In this document: in pieces, positions 34,289 to 42,401 of the stretch
Numbering within the stretch: position 1 is the stretch's first letter
How the letters are laid out: each line of letters begins with the position of its first letter
Assembly (NCBI GenBank): GCA_965365465.1
Contig: CBDUBU010000001.1
Location: 1-57,399, forward strand
Direction: 5' to 3'
Length of the DNA stretch: 57,399 nucleotides
Source: CBDUBU01 sp965365465
Lineage (GTDB): Bacteria > Bacteroidota > Rhodothermia > Rhodothermales > DASSAV01
Program-made: the position numbers and the translations under genes
The notes under the pieces: model-generated
Told to the model about the DNA's origin: nothing
Database searches by the model: none
What the model saw: the letters and a program-made list of their open reading frames with translations, nothing else

Positions 34289-35980
34289 TTATTTGCCCGA
34301 GCCAAGCACGACTGCATACTTTTCGGAATCACGCAGTACTGAGGCAGCCTGTAAGAGTTGAACGTCGCGCAGCATCGTCTCTTTGATCTGAACCGATTCT
34401 CCGTGATAGCGCGCCATAATCTCTGTCCTAAGTCTTTCTTTCAGGCGTTCCTTATGCCGCTCGAAATCTGCGGCTTTTTCCCGCCCGATGGACTCCATGA
34501 GCGCTTGCACCCCTGCTGTCGTCTGGTCGTAACCTGCCTGACCTAGATCTTCAGCGAGTTTCTCCAGAGAACGCTCGGCATCGAGCCGATAAGAAAACTC
34601 CTGCTCATCCAGCCATCCTCTGAACTGTTTCAGTGTTTCGTCGGTGACGACATAGTCATCCGGTAGGGTCGGATGCGCTGCTGCAAAAAAGTTAGCAAAA
34701 AAGAAAAATGCAGCCCTCCGATCCAGCGCCTGTTCCAACTCACTTTGTTCGCTGCCTGTTACTCTGACATCCGGCTCAATCCCGCCCCCATCTCGAACAG
34801 TCCTTCCAAGAGCGGTTTGGTAGGTATGGCGTAAGGAATCTGCAATAACTATGGATGTACCGTCATGCTGACCATAATCGATTGCCTGGATACTGCGGCC
34901 GCTGGGCGTGTAATACCGCGACGTGGTCATTTTGAGCGAGGTGTTGTACGGCAGCGGCCTGATTACCTGCACCAGCCCCTTGCCAAACGTAGGAACCCCG
35001 ATAACAATGCCCCGATCCAAGTCCTGTATGGCGCCTGCAACAATCTCGCTGGCTGAAGCGCTGTATTCATTTACCAGCACTGCCAGCGGTAAGTCGGGAA
35101 TCATCGGCAATGTCTGGCTGCGATAAGTGCGCTCTGTTTGTGGCAACCGTCCGCGCGTTGAGACAATTACGGATCCCTGTGGCACAAACAGTTGTGTTAT
35201 CTTAACCGCAGCGTCGAGCAGCCCGCCAGGGTTGTCTCGCAAATCCAGGACAACTCCTTGTAACGATCCCGATGCCTGCAGTTCTTGAAGCGCTTTTCGG
35301 ACTTCGGCATCGGCTTCCCGCGCAAACCGGTCCAGTTTTATATATCCGATGCCGGAGGATAGATCGTCCTCAAGGAACCCGCTGTATGTGACATTCTTCA
35401 GGGTAACCTCCTCCCGCGTGAGCAAGAAATGAAGAGGTTCTGCGATTCCTTCACGACTTACGATAATTTCTACAGCCGTTCCAGGCTCCCCGCGCATCAG
35501 GTTACGGATGTCCTTCAGCGACAAATTTTTCGTGGACTGTCCCGCGATATAGGTGATTATATCCCCGGCGCGAACCCCTTGCTTGTAACCGCTGGCTCCT
35601 TCCACAGGAGACACCACCGTAATCTGGCCCCCTCTTATCCCTATGTTAAGACCTACCCCTCCGTAGCGCCCACGTGTTATGATATCAATGTCGGCGTTAT
35701 CCGCCTCGTCGATAAACGTCGTGTATGGATCCAGATCCTCCAGCATCGCGTCGATGCCGGACCTCATAATGCGTTCGGGACTGAGCGGATCGACATAGCC
35801 TCCTACCAATTCCTCGTAAACCGAACTGAAGATTTGAAAATTCTTTCGGAGCGCGAAGAAATCATCGTCGCGCGGCATCCAGAAGCCAGAGACAAAACCG
35901 ATTGCCAGGAACGCGATAAGAAACGCAAGAGAGAGCAGTCTCCTGCTGAACTGTTTGGTAGAGATCGGCTTGATCTTCAC
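34289..35980 (-). CDS. S41-family C-terminal processing protease (CtpA-like)
   Basis: 563 residues, with a GTG start. One N-terminal signal-anchor (LLSLAFLIAFLAIGFVSGFW). A PDZ domain occupies about residues 100-185 (GRYGGVGLNIGIRGGQITVVSPVEGASGYKQG...GDIITYI). The protease core shows VVLDLRDNPGGLLDAAV, the nucleophile Ser in NEYSASASEIVAGAIQD, and the general-base Lys in PTFGKGLVQ. A C-terminal extension of about 160 residues, longer than in many CtpA proteins, is helical. It acts in the periplasm, trimming C-termini of exported proteins. It is the upstream partner of the TauE gene. Confidence 0.94.
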   Translation of the reverse strand: MKIKPISTKQFSRRLLSLAFLIAFLAIGFVSGFWMPRDDDFFALRKNFQIFSSVYEELVGGYVDPLSPERIMRSGIDAMLEDLDPYTTFIDEADNADIDIITRGRYGGVGLNIGIRGGQITVVSPVEGASGYKQGVRAGDIITYIAGQSTKNLSLKDIRNLMRGEPGTAVEIIVSREGIAEPLHFLLTREEVTLKNVTYSGFLEDDLSSGIGYIKLDRFAREADAEVRKALQELQASGSLQGVVLDLRDNPGGLLDAAVKITQLFVPQGSVIVSTRGRLPQTERTYRSQTLPMIPDLPLAVLVNEYSASASEIVAGAIQDLDRGIVIGVPTFGKGLVQVIRPLPYNTSLKMTTSRYYTPSGRSIQAIDYGQHDGTSIVIADSLRHTYQTALGRTVRDGGGIEPDVRVTGSEQSELEQALDRRAAFFFFANFFAAAHPTLPDDYVVTDETLKQFRGWLDEQEFSYRLDAERSLEKLAEDLGQAGYDQTTAGVQALMESIGREKAADFERHKERLKERLRTEIMARYHGESVQIKETMLRDVQLLQAASVLRDSEKYAVVLGSGK

Positions 35981-36019
35981 TACGTACCCCAGAGTTACGG
36001 GTGCAAAATGGACGGAGCG

Positions 36020-36904
36020 TTACTCAAGTGCTTTCTTCAACTCGAGCTCCTGCTTACGCCCTACATGGGCTGCTATGAGGATGGATAGCTCATAAAGTCC
36101 GAGCAGAGGCATCGCCACCAGAACCTGCGACACTGGGTCCGGCGGAGTGAAAAGGGCCCCCAGTACAAGAGACAGGATGATGGCGTACTTCCGCGACTTA
36201 CGGAGAAACGGAGCTGAGACAATCCCCATTTTTGCCAGGAAGTAAACCAGCACGGGCAGTTCGAAAAGAACCCCGACGCCAAAAGCCCAGAACGTCACCA
36301 TGCCGAAATACTTGGTGATATCGAACTGGTTCAGGACGGCATCTGAAATGGTGTAGCTCGCGAAGAACTGGAGCGCCAGCGGCGTAATCACCAGATACCC
36401 AAACAGGATCCCAAGCATGAAAAATGCCGTAGCAAACATCGCAGCAAAGCGCATCCCTTCCTTCTCACGCTTGTAGAGGCCCGGCTCGATAAACTTCCAG
36501 AAGAAGTAGATAACCGCTGGAGATCCCACAACCAGTCCTACAGCTACGATAGTACCTATGTGGGCGAAAAACTGCCCGGTTATTGTCCTGTTAAGCAGCA
36601 TCAACGGCTTGGCATCTATACCAAACGCCCGATACATGAAAAAGCCGGGTTTGGTGGGGCCGAGCAGCAACTCATCGATGATCCACTTGCTGAAAAAGCT
36701 GCAAAGAATCGTCGTAGTGACCAGAGCGCCCAGTCCTTTGAAAATGCTCCACCGCAGCTCCTCCAGATGATCCAGAAATGACATCTCCAGAAGATCGTCT
36801 TCAGCATCCGCAGAACCCGGAAGGCGATTTGCAGCGCCGTCACCCTGAGAGCCGGCGGGGGCCTCGGTGAGCAGCGCCGATGATCGAGATCTAAACAGTT
36901 TCAT
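36020..36904 (-). CDS. tatC: Twin-arginine translocase subunit TatC
   Basis: 294 residues. After a polar N-terminal extension of about 40 residues, the family begins at MSFLDHLEELRWSIFK (ATG at residue 41 is an alternative start). Six membrane spans and the motifs VGLVVGSPAVIYFFWKFIEPGLYKREKEG and FVITPLALQFF-type segment (YLVITPLALQFF) are present. TatC recognises twin-arginine signal peptides and forms the core of the translocase with TatA and TatB, which are not in this window. The Gfo/Idh/MocA oxidoreductase at 29.9 kb carries a likely Tat signal. Confidence 0.95.
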   Translation of the reverse strand: MKLFRSRSSALLTEAPAGSQGDGAANRLPGSADAEDDLLEMSFLDHLEELRWSIFKGLGALVTTTILCSFFSKWIIDELLLGPTKPGFFMYRAFGIDAKPLMLLNRTITGQFFAHIGTIVAVGLVVGSPAVIYFFWKFIEPGLYKREKEGMRFAAMFATAFFMLGILFGYLVITPLALQFFASYTISDAVLNQFDITKYFGMVTFWAFGVGVLFELPVLVYFLAKMGIVSAPFLRKSRKYAIILSLVLGALFTPPDPVSQVLVAMPLLGLYELSILIAAHVGRKQELELKKALE

Positions 36905-36972
36905 AGAAAAACAGGGCTTCTAAAGGCATCCCTGCACCAGGAATAAGTAAATTTCTTTTAGAGAGCGCCCCC

Positions 36973-37572
36973 TCATATAGAATCAGAACTACTGCGTGCG
37001 CTGTCACGAAGGTTTAAATCAAGGAGAGAGTCTACCCACACCCCTTCCGATTCAATTCGCGCCCGGCCGCCGCTCCATGTGAAGTTGAACAACGTCATCA
37101 ACCCGACAACGGTAAACCCGTCTCCTCTCAGCAGCGAAAGAGCGCGGGATGCACTTCGCCCGCTATTGAGAATGTCATCCAGCAGTACGATAGGTTGCTT
37201 TCTGTCTACAGGACCTTCAACAAGGCGCCGGCGCCCGTGGGGTTTTCTTTGCTCCCGCACGAAACCGCCCTTAAACGCCGGCATTCCGGGCGCTGCCAGT
37301 ACTGAACAGACCATCGAAAAGGCTCCAAACCCGTAGCCTGCTACCTGGAACACGCCTTTGGCTCGCAGCCGCTCTGAGAGCACAGATCCGACCTCATTCA
37401 CGACGCGTCCATCCAGCATGGGAATCCGGGTGTCCAGCAACCAGCCTATCGGCTGTCCGCGCGGATCCGTGATTAGCTCCTGCTCGCGCCGCACGAGGGC
37501 GTGTTCATAAAGACGTCGCCCTAGTTCGACAAGGTCAGCATAGGTTGAACTCGTTAGCGTGCTGCTAGCCAT
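36973..37572 (-). CDS. Orotate-phosphoribosyltransferase-like protein
   Basis: 199 residues from ATG 37572; the frame runs to 37674 but the extra residues lack family character. The PRPP-binding signature is present as IVLLDDILNSGRSASRALSLL, and the fold matches the PyrE-type phosphoribosyltransferases (LVELGRRLYEHALV at the start, GFVREQRKPHGRRRLVEG corresponds to the flexible loop). It could be PyrE or a purine salvage or regulatory relative; no decarboxylase or other pyrimidine gene is adjacent. The C-terminal 15 residues are Ser-rich. It lies between tatC and glyA on the same strand. Confidence 0.75.
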   Translation of the reverse strand: MASSTLTSSTYADLVELGRRLYEHALVRREQELITDPRGQPIGWLLDTRIPMLDGRVVNEVGSVLSERLRAKGVFQVAGYGFGAFSMVCSVLAAPGMPAFKGGFVREQRKPHGRRRLVEGPVDRKQPIVLLDDILNSGRSASRALSLLRGDGFTVVGLMTLFNFTWSGGRARIESEGVWVDSLLDLNLRDSARSSSDSI

Positions 37573-37735
37573 GAACGTTTTCCAATCACATATACAGAAC
37601 TGCTGCCTGGGGTCGCCGGCTCGCAGGCTTATTATCTTGCTTTCTTGTTCACGGGATGCTACAACGTTGAACAAGAATATAAGCTACTTTGTTTTTTGAA
37701 TTTATTATGCTCGTCGAGGTTGCCTCAACACTAAT

Positions 37736-37775
37736 GGATCTGGCGGAAGATGGTCTACCGGCTTGCTCCAGATCC
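37736..37775 (-). terminator. Inverted repeat after glyA
   Basis: GGATCTGG (37736-37743) and CCAGATCC (37768-37775) form a perfect 8-bp stem eight bases downstream of the glyA stop. There is no T-run after it on the minus strand, so it may be an RNA-stabilising or rho-dependent hairpin and not a true intrinsic terminator. Confidence 0.3.
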
Positions 37776-37782
37776 GTTCCGC

Positions 37783-39090
37783 TCACGCAACGGCGAAATC
37801 GTACAAGGGAAACTGCCTGCATAGCTCCTGCACTCCTCCCCTGACACGACCCCGGGTGTGCTCGTCGCCCGGATTTTGAAGCACCTGATCTATCATGTCC
37901 ACGACTTGCAAGAACTCTTGCTCGCGGAAGCCGCGCGTCGTCATGGCAGGCGTGCCCAGACGAATTCCACTGGTTACGAAAGGACTCTTGTCATCAAACG
38001 GAACCATGTTTTTATTCACGGTAATGTCTGCTGCTTGCAGCGCGGCTTCGGCATCTTTCCCGCTTATGCCTTTGTTGCGCAGATCAATCAGAATGAGGTG
38101 ATTGTCGGTGCCGTCGGACACAAGATTATAGCCTTGCTCCACAAAAGCATCTGCCATAGCGCGGGCATTCGCAAGAACTTGTCGGCCATAGTCGCGGAAA
38201 GAAGGCTTCAATGCTTCTCCGAGCGCCACGGCTTTGGCGGCAATGACATGCATGAGCGGGCCGCCTTGCGTGCCGGGAAAGACACTCGAATCAAAAAGCT
38301 CGCTCATCTTGCGAGTGCGTCCCGTTTTCGGAGCCGTCTTGCCAAACGGATTATCGTAATCCTTGCCGATCAGCAGCATTCCGCCCCGAGGCCCCCGCAA
38401 GGTCTTATGCGTCGTCGTAGAGACAATGTGCGCGTGTAGCATTGGGTCATTGAGCAATCCTGCTGCGATAAGACCAGCGGTGTGCGCCATATCCATCCAC
38501 AGGAATGCTCCTGCCTCCTCCGCAATGCTGCGAAAAGCTTTATAGTCAAAGTCGCGCGGGTACGCGCTTGCGCCGATTGAAATCAGTTTGGGTTTAACAC
38601 GCAAGGCCGTTTCGCGCACCTTGTTCATATCGATACGGCCGGCAAGAGGTCCTTCCTTTTCCACACCGTAAAACACTGCGTTGTACAGCATCCCGGAAAA
38701 GTTTACAGGACTGCCGTGGGTAAGGTGGCCTCCGTGCGCGAGATCAAGCCCAAGAAGCGTATCTCCCGGCTCTAATAGGGTCAGGTAAACGGCTGCATTC
38801 GCCTGCGCACCGGAATGGGGCTGCACATTTACCCAATCACACTTGAACAACTCCTTCGCCCGATCCCTCGCCAGATCTTCGGCAATATCAACGTACTGGC
38901 AACCTCCGTAGTACCGCTTGCCGGGCAGTCCCTCGGCATATTTATTCGTGAGCGGAGAACCCATAGCTTGAAGCACTGCTTTTGAAACGAAATTTTCAGA
39001 AGCAATCAGTTCAAGGCCATCGTTCTGACGCTCTACTTCCTGCTCAATCGCTTCAAATACTTCAGGATCTTGTGTTTGCAGATCAATCAT
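37783..39090 (-). CDS. glyA: Serine hydroxymethyltransferase
   Basis: 435 residues, normal length. The N-terminus (LELIASENFVSKAVLQAMGSPLTNKYAEGLPGKRYYGG) is the family hallmark, and the PLP-binding Lys is in VSTTTHKTLRGPRGGM. It converts serine and tetrahydrofolate to glycine and methylene-tetrahydrofolate, feeding one-carbon metabolism. A 180-base upstream gap separates it from the DUF4359 gene; I saw no glycine-riboswitch-like architecture there, though I could not fold the RNA. Confidence 0.97.
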   Translation of the reverse strand: MIDLQTQDPEVFEAIEQEVERQNDGLELIASENFVSKAVLQAMGSPLTNKYAEGLPGKRYYGGCQYVDIAEDLARDRAKELFKCDWVNVQPHSGAQANAAVYLTLLEPGDTLLGLDLAHGGHLTHGSPVNFSGMLYNAVFYGVEKEGPLAGRIDMNKVRETALRVKPKLISIGASAYPRDFDYKAFRSIAEEAGAFLWMDMAHTAGLIAAGLLNDPMLHAHIVSTTTHKTLRGPRGGMLLIGKDYDNPFGKTAPKTGRTRKMSELFDSSVFPGTQGGPLMHVIAAKAVALGEALKPSFRDYGRQVLANARAMADAFVEQGYNLVSDGTDNHLILIDLRNKGISGKDAEAALQAADITVNKNMVPFDDKSPFVTSGIRLGTPAMTTRGFREQEFLQVVDMIDQVLQNPGDEHTRGRVRGGVQELCRQFPLYDFAVA

Positions 39091-39267
39091 GCGGCGCCAA
39101 CGTCGATTTATGTTGTAAGGACTGTGGTAAAATCATATTGGGATGACATATCCCATAGGCTAAGACGCACCCCGCGCAACTCCAAAAGCCATACGTTGTT
39201 GAAAGTTAAGGAGAACACGCCTCTCAACGCTAGATTTTCGACGGCTGTCGAGACTTGAACACACATT

Positions 39268-39603
39268 TTATCGGGATAATGCGCTAGGGCGTTTCACCTC
39301 AAAGAATGTGCCTTCAATTCCCAGGAACCGCCACTCGTTTTCGCTTTTGCCCTTCCCGTCAAGATCTATGGTGTAGATGCTGAAAAACACATAGTTCTCT
39401 CGCTCCGTGACACGATCGATATATGAACCGGCCAGTCGGGAGCCGATCCCAGAGAGCGCTTCTCCAAATGGGCTGCCGACTACCTGCTCTTGAAGCAACC
39501 CCTTCGACTGCTTCTCTACAAATACCTTGAACTCCTCCATGTCCGGATTAAAAAAAACCAGCGTAATCATCAGAAGCAGCAGAAGCACGACAGACGTACG
39601 CAT
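39268..39603 (-). CDS. DUF4359-like small membrane-anchored protein
   Basis: 111 residues from ATG 39603. The longer open frame overlaps the DUF4159 gene upstream and is unlikely. An N-terminal span (MRTSVVLLLLLMITLVFFNPD) is followed by a soluble domain ending in ENYVFFSIYTIDLDGKG and EWRFLGIEGTFFEVK. The NP after the span, the RxNYxxFSxY-type strand and the FLGIxGxFF ending match DUF4359 as I remember it. The function of that family is not established. It follows the DUF4159 gene on the same strand with a 56-base gap. Confidence 0.7.
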   Translation of the reverse strand: MRTSVVLLLLLMITLVFFNPDMEEFKVFVEKQSKGLLQEQVVGSPFGEALSGIGSRLAGSYIDRVTERENYVFFSIYTIDLDGKGKSENEWRFLGIEGTFFEVKRPSALSR

Positions 39604-39659
39604 AAACAGCAAAGCTTTTGTTTTAGAAGGCGTCCGCAGAAAACCCGTACGCCTTTCCT

Positions 39660-40343
39660 TCAGTTCATAAGGGCATGGACAAGGATGTTGGCGCCCATGC
39701 GTAACGCCTGGTCTCGTTTCTCCGGTGGATCGTTGTGAACCTGCGGCGATTCCCATCCATCGCTGATATTCGTCTCATAAGAATAAAATATAACCAGCCG
39801 TCCCTCCTGTACAATCCCGAATCCCTGGGGCGGCTTGCCATCGTGTTCATGAATCTTCGGCAAGCCGGGAAAATCGTATTCAGTATGGTAGATGGGATGA
39901 TTAAAGGGCAATTCGACCCAATCCGACTCCGGAAAAACTTTTTTAATTTCCCTCTTCACATATTTGTCGAGGCCATAGTCGTCATCTATGTAGAGAAAAC
40001 CACCCCCCAGAAGATACCGACGTAAGCGCCGGACTTCGTCTTCATTGAGTGCAATATTCCCATGTCCCGACATGAAAAGAAAGGGATAACTGAAGATCTT
40101 GTCGCTGGTTAGCTCAACCACCTCTGCCTGCGGCGCTACATCCAGGTTCGTATGGTCGCGCACGTACTTCAGCAAGTTAGGCAGCGGCGTTTGTCCCTGA
40201 TACCAATCTCCCCCGCCGCTATACTTGACGGCAGCAATAGTGAAGGAGTATTGGTCCTGAGCTTGAGCAGGTGGAGGAGAAACACCCCCCCAGCATACAA
40301 GACTCAGACCGATAACAATCCAGATACGGCTTTCGGCAACCAT
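39660..40343 (-). CDS. DUF4159 domain protein, secreted
   Basis: 227 residues. A signal peptide (MVAESRIWIVIGLSLVCWGG, cleavage near AQA) precedes the DUF4159 domain: FTIAAVKYSGGGDWYQGQTPLPNLLKYV, FLFMSGHGNIALNEDEVRRLRRYL, then LGGGFLYIDDDYG. The domain resembles a class I glutamine-amidotransferase fold used as a binding module. DUF4159 genes often sit near AAA ATPase/VWA (MoxR) clusters, but none is seen here. Its role is unknown. Confidence 0.85.
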   Translation of the reverse strand: MVAESRIWIVIGLSLVCWGGVSPPPAQAQDQYSFTIAAVKYSGGGDWYQGQTPLPNLLKYVRDHTNLDVAPQAEVVELTSDKIFSYPFLFMSGHGNIALNEDEVRRLRRYLLGGGFLYIDDDYGLDKYVKREIKKVFPESDWVELPFNHPIYHTEYDFPGLPKIHEHDGKPPQGFGIVQEGRLVIFYSYETNISDGWESPQVHNDPPEKRDQALRMGANILVHALMN

Positions 40344-40567
40344 TACTTTTTGCGGTATGTGCCTCGAATTCCTGAAACCTTACTACGATGACAAAAGGCA
40401 AAGGTTTGACTGTGTTCGGCTTCTCCTCATCTCTCGAACAAGTCTGTGAAAATCATTGTCGCATCACGCCCCTGCTCGTGACACAGCGCTGTCACCAACT
40501 ACTGCTATTTTCATTCCTTGACAACGTCGGACGCGCCACCTTCTGCCAACGGATTTCGTAATTCCTC

Positions 40568-40954
40568 ATGTTAGTAGAAAATGTCGAACGGACTGTAGAT
40601 TATTATCAGAACATCCTCGGCTTCGAACTCGTCATAACCCTGCCGGATCGCAGCCCGTTCAACTGGGCGCTTGTCCGGCGAGAGGATGTGGAGTTGCTTT
40701 TTCAGACCCCGACAAGCATGGGCGGGCTGCTGCCTTTGCAAGGCCAGGCTTCCCGGAGCGCCCTGAACGTGATAATCCCTGTAAACGAAATCGAAGACCT
40801 GTTTGAAAGACTTCAGCAGGTTGCCGCCATTGTTCGGGGCATACACACTGCCGGAAATGGAAGCAGGGAGTTCTCAATCCGGGATTGTAACGGTTATACA
40901 TTAACTTTTTCTCAGGATCTCCCTTCCAGGGTGTTTTCTTCCATCCCTGAATAA
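40568..40954 (+). CDS. VOC-family (glyoxalase fold) protein
   Basis: 128 residues, a single VOC module. It starts with MLVENVERTVDYYQNILGFELV, the usual first strand and helix, and ends with FSIRDCNGYTLTFSQ, corresponding to the metal-ligand strand (the typical xDPDGN here reads RDCNGY). Members include lyases, dioxygenases and antibiotic-binding proteins; the specific role is unknown. The start ATG is directly in frame and the small membrane-protein gene follows 14 bases after its stop on the same strand. Confidence 0.85.
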   Translation: MLVENVERTVDYYQNILGFELVITLPDRSPFNWALVRREDVELLFQTPTSMGGLLPLQGQASRSALNVIIPVNEIEDLFERLQQVAAIVRGIHTAGNGSREFSIRDCNGYTLTFSQDLPSRVFSSIPE

Positions 40955-40968
40955 ACTTGCATTCTGTG

Positions 40969-41181
40969 ATGATCCAATCAGGTAACCACGGACTATCTGC
41001 CAGATCGAAAGCAGCGATAGCTTTTACCGCAGCTATCGCCTGCGGCTTTGCCTGTTTTATTCTGCAAAGACGCCCTCTGGCAAAACGGCAAAGCCCATCC
41101 CTGCACCAGAAGATTCATTTCTCGCAAGAGGACGAAAATCTCCTTATGAAAGAATTGGCTGGTTATCTTGATGTTGAATGA
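40969..41181 (+). CDS. Small membrane protein, coupled to the JmjC gene
   Basis: 70 residues from ATG 40969; in-frame GTG 40966 and TTG 40957 are possible. One span (KAAIAFTAAIACGFACFIL) follows a short polar N-terminus; the C-terminal 40 residues are polar and basic then acidic (EDENLLMKELAGYLDVE). Its stop overlaps the next start as ATGA (41178-41181), which strongly suggests translational coupling and a real gene. No family recognised. Confidence 0.65.
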   Translation: MIQSGNHGLSARSKAAIAFTAAIACGFACFILQRRPLAKRQSPSLHQKIHFSQEDENLLMKELAGYLDVE

Positions 41182-42401
41182 GAAAAGTGTCTTTTACTTC
41201 ACGGTTTCTTTCAATGACTGCTGCGCCTCTCGGCAACCTGTCTCCAGCCGATTTTCTCGCTGAATACTGGCAAAAGAAACCTCTTTTGATCCGGAATGCA
41301 ATCCCGGATTTTGTCTCGCCGCTTTCCCCGGAAGATCTTGCCGGTCTGGCCTGTGAGGAGGACGTGACGGCTCGCCTGATTCTTGAACAGGGAGGAGAAT
41401 ATCCCTGGCAACTCCTCTATGGTCCTTTTGAACCTCATGATTTCGAAGACCTTCCTGCAACCCACTGGACCTTGCTTGTGCAGGAGGTTGATCGCCTTGT
41501 CCCCCCTGTGGCCGATCTACTCAACCGGTTCCGGTTCATACCCAACTGGAGAATCGACGATATCATGGTGAGCTATGCGCCCCCGGATGGTTCGGTGGGC
41601 GCTCATATCGATCATTATGATGTATTCTTATTACAGGGGCTAGGGCGCCGGCGCTGGCAAATTGGCTCCAGCCCCCTCCTGGAAGAAGTACTGATCCCGG
41701 ATCTTGACGTTCGGATCCTTCAGGAGTTTGAGCCTTCTGAGGATTGGGTGCTCGCACCCGGCGATATGTTGTACTTGCCTCCCCGTTACGCGCACCTGGG
41801 AGTAGCGCTGGATGACTGCATGACATACTCTATCGGCTTTCGGGCCCCGGGCGATGCAGAAATCATTTCGGGCTTTTTCAGCCGCATGGCCGAAGAAACA
41901 GACCCTTCCAGACGCTACTCAGATCCGGACCTGAGGCCGCAATTCCATCCGGGCGAAATTTCTCCACTTACACTCGCAAAAATCCGAAAGGTGCTTCGTG
42001 ACCTGCTAGCGGACGACACAACCATTGACCGCTGGTTTGGCTCCTATGTGACTGAACCCACACGCGATCCCGGTTCAGAATGGAACGGTACATTGTATGC
42101 CGCAACCGATCTGGCAGCGTTGCTTCACGGCGGTGCGGAGTTGCGCCGCATAGCAATATCCCGCTTTGCCTACATCAATTACCCCAACGGTGGAGCCAGT
42201 CTCTTCGTCAGCGGAGAGGAATTCGTGCTGCCCCCGGACCTCGCTTTCGCAGCAGCGCTCCTCTCCGGCGCAGAGCCGCTCACGATGGAAACATTACAGG
42301 ACCATCTTGAAAATGCAGAGTTTACGGAGCTTCTAACCACGTTGGTCAACAAGAACGATCTCTCAGTTTACACACCATCCGACGTACGCGCTCCTGAATA
42401 G
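41178..42401 (+). CDS. JmjC-type cupin, ribosomal protein oxygenase-like (RoxA/YcfD)
   Basis: 407 residues; ATG 41214 is an alternative start, though the ATGA overlap favours 41178. It begins with NLSPADFLAEYWQKKPLLIRNA, the hallmark of this family (FLxxYWQKKPLLI). The iron(II) facial triad is visible as His-x-Asp in GAHIDHYDVFLLQ, with the later His in PPRYAHLGVAL; RRRWQIG follows. The E. coli homologue YcfD/RoxA is a 2-oxoglutarate and iron-dependent hydroxylase of an arginine in ribosomal protein L16. This C-terminus contains the winged-helix-like region as well. Its last 34 bases overlap the convergent lysAC gene. Confidence 0.88.
   Translation: MRKVSFTSRFLSMTAAPLGNLSPADFLAEYWQKKPLLIRNAIPDFVSPLSPEDLAGLACEEDVTARLILEQGGEYPWQLLYGPFEPHDFEDLPATHWTLLVQEVDRLVPPVADLLNRFRFIPNWRIDDIMVSYAPPDGSVGAHIDHYDVFLLQGLGRRRWQIGSSPLLEEVLIPDLDVRILQEFEPSEDWVLAPGDMLYLPPRYAHLGVALDDCMTYSIGFRAPGDAEIISGFFSRMAEETDPSRRYSDPDLRPQFHPGEISPLTLAKIRKVLRDLLADDTTIDRWFGSYVTEPTRDPGSEWNGTLYAATDLAALLHGGAELRRIAISRFAYINYPNGGASLFVSGEEFVLPPDLAFAAALLSGAEPLTMETLQDHLENAEFTELLTTLVNKNDLSVYTPSDVRAPE

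Noticed and set aside
39091..39267. Glycine riboswitch upstream of glyA
   Set aside because: No paired aptamer-like elements recognised by eye.
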